From Thauera sp. 2A1 (GTDB lineage Bacteria; Pseudomonadota; Gammaproteobacteria; Burkholderiales; Rhodocyclaceae): a stretch of 64,000 nucleotides of DNA. Under the pieces are notes generated by a model, which saw only the letters and a list, made by a program, of their open reading frames with translations, was not told the DNA's origin and made no database searches. Each line of letters begins with the position of its first letter. Position 1 is the first letter of the stretch. This document shows positions 18,304 through 26,807 of this stretch, piece after piece. The position numbers and the translations under genes are program-made. The stretch covers positions 108,733 to 172,732 of the forward strand of contig NZ_SSXV01000008.1 in the NCBI RefSeq assembly GCF_009469595.2, in the 5' to 3' direction.

Positions 18304-19277
18304 CTGATCGGGACAGACTGACGGAGCATGTTCTGCAAGGGTTGACGCGACCACAGAAGGCGCTCTCATCCGCTTGGTTCTACGACGATGAGGGCTCGCG
18401 CCTGTTTCAGCAGATCATGGCGCTGCCCGAGTACTACCTCACACGCCTTGAGCACGAGCTGCTGCGCTCACGCGCGGATGAGCTTTCCCGGTGGATAGAT
18501 CCTCGGTGCAGCCCGATCGATCTGATTGAACTGGGCAGCGGCGACGGGGCCAAAACGCTGTCGCTGTGCCAGGCACTGGCGCAACGTGAAGTGGATTGCA
18601 TCTACAGGCCTATGGATGTGTCCGCACACGCCCTAGCGGATCTGAGCCGCCGCTTTGACACGTACCTCCCCCGCATGGCCATCGAACCGGTGCTGGGAGA
18701 CTATTTCGAGCATTGGCCTCAGATTGCCGAAGGGCGACGCCAGGTTGCAATGTTGCTGGGCAGCAATCTGGGCAACCTCGACGAACACGGTGCCGTCAAG
18801 CTGCTGCAGCGGGTGCATTCGCATTTGCGCCCGGGTGACCTTGTGCTGCTTGGTCTGGATCTGGTCAAGGACCCGGCCATGTTGCGCGCAGCATACGACG
18901 ATTCACAGGGCGTGACCGCTGCGTTCAATTTGAATCTGCTGACGCGGTTGAATCGCGAGTTGGGCATGGACTTCGATCTGACGAAATTTCGGCACTACGC
19001 CAGCTACTGTCCGCTGGAACACGTGGCCAGAAGCTTTCTGGTGAGCCAAGTTGACCAGGTGGTCCACAGCAGAACCCTTGACCGAGGGTTTGTATTCCAT
19101 GCCGGGGAGACCATCTATACAGAGCAATCCCAGAAATACTCCCTGGCTTCAATCGAACACCTCGCACGCCGAAGCGGGTTTGACAACACCTGCACCCTGA
19201 CCGACCCCCGAGGCTGGTACGCCATCACCGTCTGGCACCGGCTACCGTTCACCCCAACGCAACAAACGTCGACCTGA
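18300..19277 (+). CDS. egtD: L-histidine N-alpha-methyltransferase EgtD
   Basis: A 325-residue SAM-dependent enzyme that trimethylates histidine to hercynine, the first step of ergothioneine synthesis. Features: an N-terminal helical region with LPEYYLTRLEHELL, the SAM-binding motif IELGSGDGAKT at about residues 76-86, LLGSNLGNLDEHGAV, LLGLDLVKDPAML, and the FHAGETIYTEQSQKY loop near the C-terminus that helps bind the histidine substrate. Length fits the family. Its ATG lies in the egtB stop (ATGA), giving a minimal egtBD unit. Ergothioneine would add a small-molecule thiol buffer to the methionine-repair enzymes upstream. Confidence 0.94.
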   Translation: MTDRDRLTEHVLQGLTRPQKALSSAWFYDDEGSRLFQQIMALPEYYLTRLEHELLRSRADELSRWIDPRCSPIDLIELGSGDGAKTLSLCQALAQREVDCIYRPMDVSAHALADLSRRFDTYLPRMAIEPVLGDYFEHWPQIAEGRRQVAMLLGSNLGNLDEHGAVKLLQRVHSHLRPGDLVLLGLDLVKDPAMLRAAYDDSQGVTAAFNLNLLTRLNRELGMDFDLTKFRHYASYCPLEHVARSFLVSQVDQVVHSRTLDRGFVFHAGETIYTEQSQKYSLASIEHLARRSGFDNTCTLTDPRGWYAITVWHRLPFTPTQQTST

Positions 19278-19290
19278 AAAAGGAGTCCTA

Positions 19291-19737
19291 ATGAGCAACA
19301 AGACCCATCTGCGCCAGACCATGCTGGACCTTGCCGAAGGGCGCCTGCGGTTTGCTGAACAGACCTATGCGCAATACCTGGTCGGTGCGGCGGGCCGCGG
19401 AGATGAACCCAGTGAAAGCGATGCGGCGTCGCGGGCCGTCAACAATGCCGCTCTGGCGCAGGCGTTCGAATGCCCCATTCACGATCATCAGGAGGCCCTG
19501 GAAGTCTTACGTCAGATCGATTTCGGTCCCCGGGATTCGGTGGAGACAGGCGCCGTGGTTCGCATCGACGGGCGTTGGTTCGTGATTGCGGTTGCTAGCG
19601 ATGCCTTCCAGTGCGACGGCAACACCTACATGGGAATTTCCACCCAGGCGCCCATCTACGCAGCGATCGCAGATGCCCGAGCCGGTGATGTTGTCAGCTT
19701 CCGGCAACGCGAACTGCACATAGAGGAAGTCTTGTGA
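19291..19737 (+). CDS. GreA/GreB C-terminal-like hypothetical protein
   Basis: A 148-residue protein. The N-terminal half is helical and acidic. The C-terminal half (TGAVVRIDGRWFVIAVASDA, then GISTQAPIYAAIADARAGDV) resembles the FKBP-like C-terminal domain of transcription-cleavage factors and Rnk-type proteins. AGGAG upstream of ATG 19291 supports the start. It lies 13 bases after egtD and 23 bases before the MOSC gene on the same strand, so it shares their transcript. Whether it binds RNA polymerase is unknown; the similarity is by eye and moderate. Confidence 0.55.
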   Translation: MSNKTHLRQTMLDLAEGRLRFAEQTYAQYLVGAAGRGDEPSESDAASRAVNNAALAQAFECPIHDHQEALEVLRQIDFGPRDSVETGAVVRIDGRWFVIAVASDAFQCDGNTYMGISTQAPIYAAIADARAGDVVSFRQRELHIEEVL

Positions 19738-19760
19738 TGCACCTCATTCGAGTCTGAACG

Positions 19761-20297
19761 ATGGGCGGCACGCTGCGCGACTTGGTCCGGCGCTTTCATG
19801 GCACAGGTCGACTTGGTGCCATCGTTCTGCGCCCGGATCGCCTCAAGGACGCTGTGTCCGTGCAGGAGGCCAGGGCCGAACCGGGTCTCGGGCTGATTGG
19901 CGATCACCGCTCCCTGCGGCTTCGTCAGTCGGATGCGCAACGCCATCGCGAGCTGAGTCTGATCCAGGCTGAGCACCTCAGCTTGCTCGGGGTCTGGACG
20001 GGGCAAGCCCCAATTGCCCCGGAGCGTTTGCGGCGCAACCTCGTGATCTCGGGGATCAACATCGCCGCGATGCATTCACCTTTCCGGGAAGAGCGCTTTG
20101 TCTGGCGAATTGGCGGTTCGGTCCGCATTGAAATCACGGGGCCATGTCCTCCTTGTTCACGCATGGAGGACGAGCTCGGTGAAGGCGGTTACGCCGCGCT
20201 GCGTGGTCACGGGGGCGCCACGGCACGGATCGTCGTAGGTGGCGTGCTACGGGTTGGAGATACCGTTAACCTTGACGTTGAATCCACCGTGGGCTGA
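19761..20297 (+). CDS. MOSC domain protein
   Basis: A 178-residue protein with MOSC (molybdenum cofactor sulfurase C-terminal) features: GLGLIGDHRSLR near the middle, QAEHLSLL, RRNLVISGINIAAM, and the conserved Cys region ITGPCPPCSRMEDELG, then GHGGATARIVVGGVLRVGD at the end. MOSC proteins act in Moco sulfuration or as small molybdenum enzymes reducing N-hydroxylated compounds. Within this cluster it may support or complement the Moco oxidoreductase 3.5 kb upstream. No ribosome site is striking; the gene is closely packed between neighbours. Confidence 0.82.
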   Translation: MGGTLRDLVRRFHGTGRLGAIVLRPDRLKDAVSVQEARAEPGLGLIGDHRSLRLRQSDAQRHRELSLIQAEHLSLLGVWTGQAPIAPERLRRNLVISGINIAAMHSPFREERFVWRIGGSVRIEITGPCPPCSRMEDELGEGGYAALRGHGGATARIVVGGVLRVGDTVNLDVESTVG

Positions 20298-20302
20298 GAG
20301 CC

Positions 20303-21235
20303 ATGATCGAAGCAGAGCGTACGCCTGGGTTCCTCCATCTTCTCCAGATGACCGGCGGTGCGTCGTGGTTGCACATGTGCATCCACCACCGCGAGACGGA
20401 AGGTTTTCTCTCGAGCGCGACCGGCCTGGACAAGCTGATCGCCGCAGCGATGGTCTCTGAAGATACCCGGTCGCGGTTGCGCGTCCACGGGCAGGGTGTG
20501 ATGGTTCTGCTCAAAGCGATGCATCTGAGAGCTGATGGAGTGGGGCATCCAGAGGACATGGTGTCCATGCGAATCTGGATTGATGAGCGTCGGGTTATCA
20601 CGACCCGCGAGGAGGATGTGGATCCCATCCTCGAACTTGCAGAAGACATCTCTCAGGGGCGCGGCCCTGCAACGCCAGGTGACTTCCTTTGCGATCTCAT
20701 CGAAGAGCACCTCGCGGAAGTTTCCGAGCAGGTCGAGATGCTGGAGGATGGGGTGGATCTGATCGGCGGCCTTCTGGTTCAGCACCAGACGGAAGCGGCA
20801 TGCCCGAGCATGGCCAATACCCAGACCGCGATCTCTGGCTTTCTTCGTCATCTTGGCCCCCAGCGAGCCGTTCTTCAAACGTTGACAACTCTCGTCGTCC
20901 CGCCGCTGAATATAAATCACCGAGGCCGACTGGAGGAGCACCTGAACCAGCTGTTGCGGTTGCTCGAAACGCTGGAGAATTTGCGTGACCGTATCGATAT
21001 CCTCAGTGACCAGGCAAACCGCATTCAGGAGCGACAGCTGAATCAAAGCTCTTATGTTTTTGCCGTGGTATCCACAATCTTCTTGCCCTTGAACTTTGTC
21101 ACTGGCCTGTTTGGCGCCAATCTTCTGGGACTGCCGTTCGCAGATGCCACCAATGGCTTCTGGGTGTTGGTAGGTCTTTGCTTACTAATGAGTGTTGGGT
21201 TGGTAGCGGTCTTTCGCTGGTTCAAATGGCTTTAG
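20303..21235 (+). CDS. CorA/ZntB-family divalent metal transporter
   Basis: A 310-residue CorA-superfamily protein: a large cytoplasmic N-terminal domain (residues 1-240, alpha/beta then long helices) and two C-terminal membrane helices (YVFAVVSTIFLPLNFVTGLF and WVLVGLCLLMSVGLVAVF). The signature loop between them reads FGANLLGLP rather than the CorA GMN, which is the ZntB-like pattern, so zinc (or another divalent metal) is more likely than magnesium. It starts 5 bases after the MOSC stop and ends the redox string. Metal export could limit metal-driven oxidant damage, but transport direction is not certain from sequence. Confidence 0.85.
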   Translation: MIEAERTPGFLHLLQMTGGASWLHMCIHHRETEGFLSSATGLDKLIAAAMVSEDTRSRLRVHGQGVMVLLKAMHLRADGVGHPEDMVSMRIWIDERRVITTREEDVDPILELAEDISQGRGPATPGDFLCDLIEEHLAEVSEQVEMLEDGVDLIGGLLVQHQTEAACPSMANTQTAISGFLRHLGPQRAVLQTLTTLVVPPLNINHRGRLEEHLNQLLRLLETLENLRDRIDILSDQANRIQERQLNQSSYVFAVVSTIFLPLNFVTGLFGANLLGLPFADATNGFWVLVGLCLLMSVGLVAVFRWFKWL

Positions 21236-21391
21236 TAGACGGTTTGTGGACTGTTTGAGATGTATCTTCGGAGCCGTCCATCAAGGACGGGTGCGCTGTT
21301 AGGAAAAACGATACGTGCCTGTTGATTCATCAGCACAACTGAGCCAGTGATCACGTCGAATACTGAGCCACTGGGTTGATGGATGTTCTGG

Positions 21392-21769
21392 CTACTCGGT
21401 TGTGGATAAGTCTATCGGGTCTGCTGCTTTTCGATCTCCTTTCTGAGCTTTTGCACGTGGCTTGGACGGTGCCGCGCCAGCGGCACTGGAGTGCTTGAAT
21501 CGCCAGCTCTCATTGCCTGTCTCCACGATGTGGCAGTGGTGCGTGAGGCGGTCGAGCAAGGCGGTTGTCATCTTGGCGTCGCCGAAGACGCTGCTCCATT
21601 CCGAGAAGGTGAGGTTGGTGGTGATCACCACGCTCGTTCGCTCGTAGAGCTTGGAGAGCAGGTGGAACAGCATCGCACCGCCCGACTGCGTGAACGGCAG
21701 GTAGCCCAGTTCATCCAGGATCACCAGATCGACGTACATCAGCCGGTGTGCCAACTGCCCGGACTTGTT
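21392..21769 (-). pseudogene. istB: istB fragment (IS21-family ATPase), N-terminus cut by IS1071
   Basis: The frame reads in from the IS1071 junction at 21769 ([20 protein letters not shown]) and includes the Walker B and following segment [20 protein letters not shown], then [26 protein letters not shown], typical of IstB. The N-terminal half with Walker A and the partner istA are missing. To the right of its stop, 21335-21400 holds repeated ACTGAGCCA-type motifs that look like an IS21-family terminus. So an IS21-like element was cut by the right IS1071 copy. Confidence 0.88.
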
Positions 21770-21879
21770 GGGGTCTCCTCGTTTTCAGTGCAATAAGTGA
21801 CGGTACGAAAAGCTAGCACTGGCGCGGAGGTGGTGTTGGTAGATCGTTGATTTCATTGACTTTCCTGTTCACTTTCAAA
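21770..21879. repeat. IS1071 copy B left inverted repeat
   Basis: Same roughly 110-bp sequence as 1860-1969, starting GGGGTCTCCTCG. Confidence 0.85.
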
Positions 21880-21912
21880 TCTGCGATTCGTGGCGTCAAA
21901 CCGTGGTCGGTT

Positions 21913-24828
21913 TCATCCATTGGTGCCAGTTATCGATGCATTTGGCCGCGAAGGCAGGATTTGGTCAGCATAGCGGTCAACCGGGAAGCGAAACACACCC
22001 CGCAAGTTGATGCTCTCCAGCCTGGTGGGCGCAATCTTCCCGATCAGTTCCGGTGGAATGACCTGGCGGCGGTTCGACCAGCGATCCAGGACCGCCTGCA
22101 TCTGTGAGGTATTCCACGCCATCACGATGTTGGCCATCAGGCTCAACGCATCGGCCACAGCCTGCATTTCATCGACACGTTTGGCCTGCGCCGGGCTGAT
22201 CCGGCCGGTATAAATGGCGCGCTTGAGGGCGTTAACAGCCTCGCCCCGATTGAGCACCCGGCGCAACTCGTTCCTGAAAGCGTCCTTGACAAAGTAGTCA
22301 GCCAAAAACGCCGTACGCAGCAACCGCCCCAATTGCACGCCAGCCTCATAGATTGGATCGCCCTGGGCGGCAGAACCGAACCGCGCAAGAGCTGCCACCG
22401 CACTGGCATGTCCGCTCATGACCGAGGCTGCCAGGTGCACCAGACTATCCCAATGCTTTTCGATCAAAGCGACGTCGACATTGGCTTCGCACACCGCAGC
22501 GATTTCTGCGGGCACTTTGGTGCCGCGTGGCACAAAGAGGTGGCGCTGTTTGAGTTCCTTCAACCGCGGGCAAAGATCAAAACCAAGCAAACGGGCATGT
22601 GACATGGCAAAGTCGGTGTAGCCATGGGTATCCACAGCAAGCTGGCTGGTCTCCAGCTTTTCTTGGCGGATGACACCTTCAATGGCCACGCCCGCCTGGC
22701 GCTCATTGAGCACAAAGGGCTGCGCATGGAAGATGCCCCACCGGTCTTTTACATGGGAGTAGATTCCAATGGAAGGTGTGTTGCGCCGAGGATCAAGCCG
22801 GGCTTGCCACACCCGTTTGGTGGTCTCCATGCTCATCATGTCAGAAGATGCCAAATCGGACCGCCCCCAGGTGGCGGCAATCGGGTGTCGCTGCATGAAT
22901 TCCAGCACAGCCTGGCAGGCCTGGCTCAGACGCCGTTCGTCCCGCGCCCAGCGCATGGCCTGGCGAATGCTGGTGGCAGACAATTGCGGAATCATGCGCG
23001 CGCATTCGACCGCAGTCAGACTGGTGCCGTGGGCCATGATGCCGGCATAGACCATCAGCAGCTCGTCGGTAGAGCGCGGCTCACGTCCGAGCATGATCCA
23101 GCTAAAGCGCACCTGGGCGTCAACGGCCAGAATCACTTCCGGCAATTGAACCTCACCGATGCGGTGATCCAAAGCCGCGCGCAGCTTGGTCACTTCTGGG
23201 TCTTCGTCCTCTGCGGGCAATGGCGACAAATGGAGTTCATCATCCACGCGCAGTACGCCACTGCGGGCTGCAGCGGCCACCGCATCGACACCGGCAGTTA
23301 CTCTGGCCAGCAAAGGCTTCAAGAAAGTGGCAGCCTTGCTGGGTAACGATAGACGGGCATAGTGTTTCTTGGACTCTGCCTGCCAACGCTCGTCCGTGAA
23401 GAACAAGCGCGCACGACCCCGAAAGCTCAGGCTGTGCTCAATCCAGACCGAGCCATTGCGCACCGCGCGGCGCAGGGCAAACAGGGTGGCCACCTCCAAC
23501 GCCTGAAACGCCCGTTCCCGGTCTGGGCTGGAGATCGAAACCTGCCAGATCATTCCCAGACTTGGTGCCACCACTTCAACTGGCAGCTTTCTGGATCCTT
23601 TGAGATATAAAGCTTGCAGCTTGGCAAGGTACTCGATGGCAGGATGCTCGCCGGTGGCCTGCCAGGGCAGCTTTGCAATGGCGACGAGCAACGACCGCAC
23701 GGGGCGAATTCCATCAATCAATCCCTCGCGGACCAGGGAGGCCCTGCTCGGTGGTTTGCGTTTCTGGGTTTCGGTGATCAAGGCTTCAAGACGGGCACGC
23801 AACTCAGCATCTGGCACCGCACCTTGCGCGCTCAAGGCAACAAGTTCGCCGAGCAGCGTTTTGTACATTGCGGCCCAATTGACGGTAGCGGGGACATCGG
23901 CGGCAGCCTGACGCCACAGATCGGCGATCCGGCGCTGCACCATAAGGATCAACTGGTCTGTGGTGGTGAACAGGCAATACCGAAGAAAGCATGCGACCTC
24001 CACGGTGCGCGCTGGCTCTTTGATCTTGGCTCCGGCTGAGGGCGGCCTGGAGACAAGTCGGCGCGCGTAGCGGCGCAAGATGAGATCGGGGATGTCTGCC
24101 AGGTGCTTATGAACGTCCAGCGTGTAAAGCAGGTCGATGCGCTCCAGTACCTCGCTGATTTGGCGGGTTGAGTGTTTCGCCGGTGCAGCCCATAGCCAAC
24201 TCTGCTGGGTTTGTCCATCTGGGCGCAGCTCTGAAACTGAGGCTCGCCAGCGATCAAGTGTTGCTGGATCAACGCTGGCGGCGATGGCGGTGCCTGTTTC
24301 AACTTCAAGCTGGGCAAGTGCCGCCGCAATCAGTGTCCGAATTGCCCGCTCGTGCACGATCACCAGCTTGTTCTTGTACAGCCATTGACGCGCCCGCACG
24401 AGTAGCTGATCGCGGTCGGCGCAGCGCGCCACTTCGTCGCGCAGTTCACGTACCAGTGAGCGGCGCTGGTGCTCGCTCATCCACTGGAATCCAAGGACCG
24501 TGCAGGCTACTTGTTGGTGATCGAATAGCGTGCGCCCGCGTTCATACATGGCTCTCAGCGAGGCGACTTCTGGTGCTGCAATGCCAAGCTCGTTGCCAAG
24601 GTGGCGCCACAAGGCTACTGGAATTACCCGAAAGGCACCGAGCAAACGCCCACTCATGCGCAGGAAACCAATATGGAGCGCCAGACCAAGCTTGTGGGAA
24701 TCACCTCGGCGTGCATTGATTGCGTCGCGCTCGGCACCATCGAAGGTGAAAAATGCCTTCATCTCGAAGTCGCTGATATCGCGGGGGAGCCCACGCATCC
24801 CCAAAAACGTTGTGTGCCAACCCTGCAT
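21913..24828 (-). CDS. tnpA: IS1071 transposase TnpA (second copy)
   Basis: A 971-residue Tn3-family transposase with the same sequence as the copy at 2003-4918, including the VDTHGYTDF and GFDLCPRLKEL catalytic regions. It is intact, so either copy could drive movement of the whole composite. The identity of the two copies suggests recent duplication, gene conversion or recombination. Confidence 0.95.
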   Translation of the reverse strand: MQGWHTTFLGMRGLPRDISDFEMKAFFTFDGAERDAINARRGDSHKLGLALHIGFLRMSGRLLGAFRVIPVALWRHLGNELGIAAPEVASLRAMYERGRTLFDHQQVACTVLGFQWMSEHQRRSLVRELRDEVARCADRDQLLVRARQWLYKNKLVIVHERAIRTLIAAALAQLEVETGTAIAASVDPATLDRWRASVSELRPDGQTQQSWLWAAPAKHSTRQISEVLERIDLLYTLDVHKHLADIPDLILRRYARRLVSRPPSAGAKIKEPARTVEVACFLRYCLFTTTDQLILMVQRRIADLWRQAAADVPATVNWAAMYKTLLGELVALSAQGAVPDAELRARLEALITETQKRKPPSRASLVREGLIDGIRPVRSLLVAIAKLPWQATGEHPAIEYLAKLQALYLKGSRKLPVEVVAPSLGMIWQVSISSPDRERAFQALEVATLFALRRAVRNGSVWIEHSLSFRGRARLFFTDERWQAESKKHYARLSLPSKAATFLKPLLARVTAGVDAVAAAARSGVLRVDDELHLSPLPAEDEDPEVTKLRAALDHRIGEVQLPEVILAVDAQVRFSWIMLGREPRSTDELLMVYAGIMAHGTSLTAVECARMIPQLSATSIRQAMRWARDERRLSQACQAVLEFMQRHPIAATWGRSDLASSDMMSMETTKRVWQARLDPRRNTPSIGIYSHVKDRWGIFHAQPFVLNERQAGVAIEGVIRQEKLETSQLAVDTHGYTDFAMSHARLLGFDLCPRLKELKQRHLFVPRGTKVPAEIAAVCEANVDVALIEKHWDSLVHLAASVMSGHASAVAALARFGSAAQGDPIYEAGVQLGRLLRTAFLADYFVKDAFRNELRRVLNRGEAVNALKRAIYTGRISPAQAKRVDEMQAVADALSLMANIVMAWNTSQMQAVLDRWSNRRQVIPPELIGKIAPTRLESINLRGVFRFPVDRYADQILPSRPNASITGTNG

Positions 24829-24863
24829 CGTGAACCTCAAAAGTGGGAGGCCACCATACCCGT

Positions 24864-24973
24864 TTACAAAGCGAACAGGAAAGTCAATGAAATCAACGGT
24901 CTACCCAGACCACCCCCGCGCCAGTGCTAGCTTTGCGTACCGTCACTTATTGCACTGAAAACGAGGAGACCCC
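24864..24973. repeat. IS1071 copy B right inverted repeat
   Basis: Same sequence as 4954-5063, ending GAGGAGACCCC. Confidence 0.85.
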
Positions 24974-25002
24974 AACCAGCTTTGGGTTGCAGACTTTACC
25001 TA
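24974..25002 (+). pseudogene. Remnant of an IS3-family transposase (orfB)
   Basis: Between IS1071 and the next transposon end only about 29 bases remain. They translate as NQLWVADFTYV, the strongly conserved block around the first catalytic Asp of IS3-family OrfB transposases. The left side is removed by IS1071 and the right side by the 171-bp transposon end. The stretch is short, so the call rests on one motif. Confidence 0.55.
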
Positions 25003-25173
25003 TGTGTAGCGGCTTGCAATCGTGGCGGTCCCGGCTTGCAATCCAGGCCCGTTTCCGGCTCAGATTATCTGCAACTGACCAGGCCGCCGGGCTCACATTC
25101 CCTGCAACCCGGCCTGCAATCCATCCGGCGGGCTCACAATCCAGCGCCGCCGGCTCACGCTTTCTGCAATTGA
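25003..25173. repeat. Left end of the transposon (171-bp inverted repeat)
   Basis: Starts TGTGTAGCGGCTTGCAAT and contains several spaced units (GGCTTGCAATCCAGG, CCGGCTCAGATTATCTGC, GGGCTCACATTCC, GGCTCACAATCC). It matches the reverse complement of 41580-41750 across its full length with scattered substitutions. Confidence 0.85.
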
Positions 25174-25182
25174 TCCCGACCG

Positions 25183-26010
25183 TTACTCAGGGGTCTGCCC
25201 CAACCGTTTGATGGCTGTGGCACTGAGCAAGGATCGCATCTGCGTGATGGCGATGCCGTTGAGCTGCGCCAGCCGCTCGGAGGCCGGTAGCCCCTGATGG
25301 ATCAGAACCGCGTTGATACTCTCAAGGTTCGAGAGCACGACCAGTTGCTCCAGGGTGGCGGCATCGCGCATGTTGCCAGGCTGACCAGGATTAGCCTGCC
25401 GCCACTGCGCGGCGGTCATGCCGAACAACGCGACGTTGAGCAAGTCGGCTTCACTGGCGTAGACAGTGACGGTCTGGGCCTTGGTCAGTTGCGGCGGTAT
25501 CAGCCGCTCCTTGATGGCGTCGGTGTGGATGCGGTAGTTGACCTTGGCCAGCGTGCGCTGGAAGTTCCATTCCAGTGACGTGGCGCGGGCCTCGTCGTCC
25601 TTGAGGCGCTGAAACTCCTTGATCAGGTACAGCTTGAACTCGGGGCTGAGCCAGGAGCCGAATTCGAATGCGATGTCGCGGTGCGCGTAGGTGCCGCCGT
25701 AGCGCCCGGCCTTGGCGTACAGCCCGATGGCGCCGGTCGCGTTGATCCACTTCTTGGCCGACAGGTAGAAGCTGTTGCGTCCGGCCTCATTCCTAATTCC
25801 CTCGAATTCGAGGGAATTGAAGCCGCGGTTGTTGATCTGCTCCCACACCCCCAGAAACAGCACCGTGTCCTTGTTCTTCAGCCACTGCTCGATGAGCGCA
25901 CTGCCGCCGTCGAAGTTCTTCACCATGTCGGTGAGCGAGATGTAATCCTGCTCATGGCGCGAGGTGATGGCGACATCGGTGCCTTGCACGGTGATGCTGC
26001 GATTCTTCAT
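25183..26010 (-). CDS. KilA-N domain protein
   Basis: A 275-residue protein with an N-terminal KilA-N DNA-binding domain (about residues 15-125: YISLTDMVKNFDGGSALIEQ, WINATGAIGLYAKAGRYGGT, HRDIAFEFGSWLSPEFKLYL, IKEFQRLK). A C-terminal helical region includes FGMTAAQWRQANPGQPGNMRD and LVVLSNLESINAVLIHQG, also seen in proteins of this group. KilA-N proteins occur in phages and mobile elements, usually as regulators or antirepressor-like factors. It is divergent from the serine recombinase, with 148 bases between, and its 3' end sits 9 bases inside the transposon end. It may regulate the element. Confidence 0.85.
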   Translation of the reverse strand: MKNRSITVQGTDVAITSRHEQDYISLTDMVKNFDGGSALIEQWLKNKDTVLFLGVWEQINNRGFNSLEFEGIRNEAGRNSFYLSAKKWINATGAIGLYAKAGRYGGTYAHRDIAFEFGSWLSPEFKLYLIKEFQRLKDDEARATSLEWNFQRTLAKVNYRIHTDAIKERLIPPQLTKAQTVTVYASEADLLNVALFGMTAAQWRQANPGQPGNMRDAATLEQLVVLSNLESINAVLIHQGLPASERLAQLNGIAITQMRSLLSATAIKRLGQTPE

Positions 26011-26094
26011 GTCGATCCGATGGTGTCGGGAAACAGTTGTTTGGCGTTAGGTGGGTTATGGCCACCGATCCGACACACGCACCCCCCGAAATTC

Positions 26095-26159
26095 TGTGCG
26101 GAAAACCATACCGCAATGGTATAGGATACGAGAACCTTGATCCACCGGTTTTCCGCACA
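26095..26159. promoter_or_regulatory. 13-bp inverted repeat, candidate recombinase res site/operator
   Basis: TGTGCGGAAAACC at 26095-26107 is repeated inverted as GGTTTTCCGCACA at 26147-26159, just upstream of and touching the recombinase ATG. A smaller palindrome (ATACC-GCAAT-GGTAT) lies inside. Such spaced inverted sites beside a serine recombinase gene fit a res site or autoregulatory operator. Confidence 0.55.
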
Positions 26160-26797
26160 TGCTCGTCGGCTACATGCGCATCTCCACCGACAATGATCGC
26201 CAGTCCACCGACCTGCAGCGTGATGCGTTGCTGGCAGCCGGCGTCGATGCGCGCCATCTGTTCGAGGACCACGCTTCTGGCACCAGGGATGACCGGCCCG
26301 GCCTGACAAAGGCGCTGGAATTCTTGCAGCCGGGCGACGTGCTGGTGGTCTGGAAGCTGGACCGGCTCGGTCGCTCGCTGTCGCACCTGCTCACCATCGT
26401 GAACGCCCTCAAGGAGAAGCGGGTAGCGTTCCGCTCGCTGACCGAGAACCTGGACACCACGACGCCCTCGGGCGAGTTTCTGTTCCAAGTGTTCGGTGCC
26501 CTCGCGCAGTATGAGCGCGCGCTCACGCGCGAGCGCGTCATGGCCGGGCTCGCTGCCGCCAAGCGGCGCGGCCGTCGCGGCGGTCGGCCGCCGGCGATCA
26601 CCGGCGAGAAGCTCGATGCCATTCTCTCCGCGCTCGATGGCCGCATGTCCAAGGCGGCCGTGTGCCGCAACTTCGGCGTCAAGCGCACCACCTTGATCGA
26701 GACGCTAGCCCGGATCGGCTGGCCAGAGGGCCTCGCCAAGCAGCCACGTCGCGACACGACAGACAGTGGCAACCCGAAAGATTCGCGGCGGTTGTAG
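26159..26797 (+). CDS. Serine recombinase (resolvase/invertase family)
   Basis: A 212-residue serine recombinase beginning MLVGYMRISTDNDRQSTDLQ, with Ser9 as nucleophile. LVVWKLDRLGRSLSHLL and EFLFQVFGALAQYERALTRERVMAGL follow, then a basic hinge (RRGRRGGRPP) and a C-terminal helix-turn-helix (SKAAVCRNFGVKRTTLIETL). It differs clearly from TnpR at 1182-1739. Its ATG overlaps a 13-bp inverted repeat. Next to a TniA/TnsB-like transposase and an ATPase it corresponds in role to TniR of Tn5053-type elements, resolving cointegrates. Its end is 10 bases before the transposase gene. Confidence 0.92.
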   Translation: MLVGYMRISTDNDRQSTDLQRDALLAAGVDARHLFEDHASGTRDDRPGLTKALEFLQPGDVLVVWKLDRLGRSLSHLLTIVNALKEKRVAFRSLTENLDTTTPSGEFLFQVFGALAQYERALTRERVMAGLAAAKRRGRRGGRPPAITGEKLDAILSALDGRMSKAAVCRNFGVKRTTLIETLARIGWPEGLAKQPRRDTTDSGNPKDSRRL

Positions 26798-26807
26798 GAC
26801 ACCAACG

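Larger units (their letters stand above)
21770..24973 (-). mobile_element. IS1071: IS1071 copy B
   Basis: A second 3204-bp IS1071 in the same orientation as copy A, offset by exactly 19910 bases. Every translated frame I compared is identical between the copies. Its left edge cuts istB and its right edge abuts a 29-base IS3-type transposase remnant. Flanking pentamers (TTGTT and AACCA) do not match. Confidence 0.95.
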
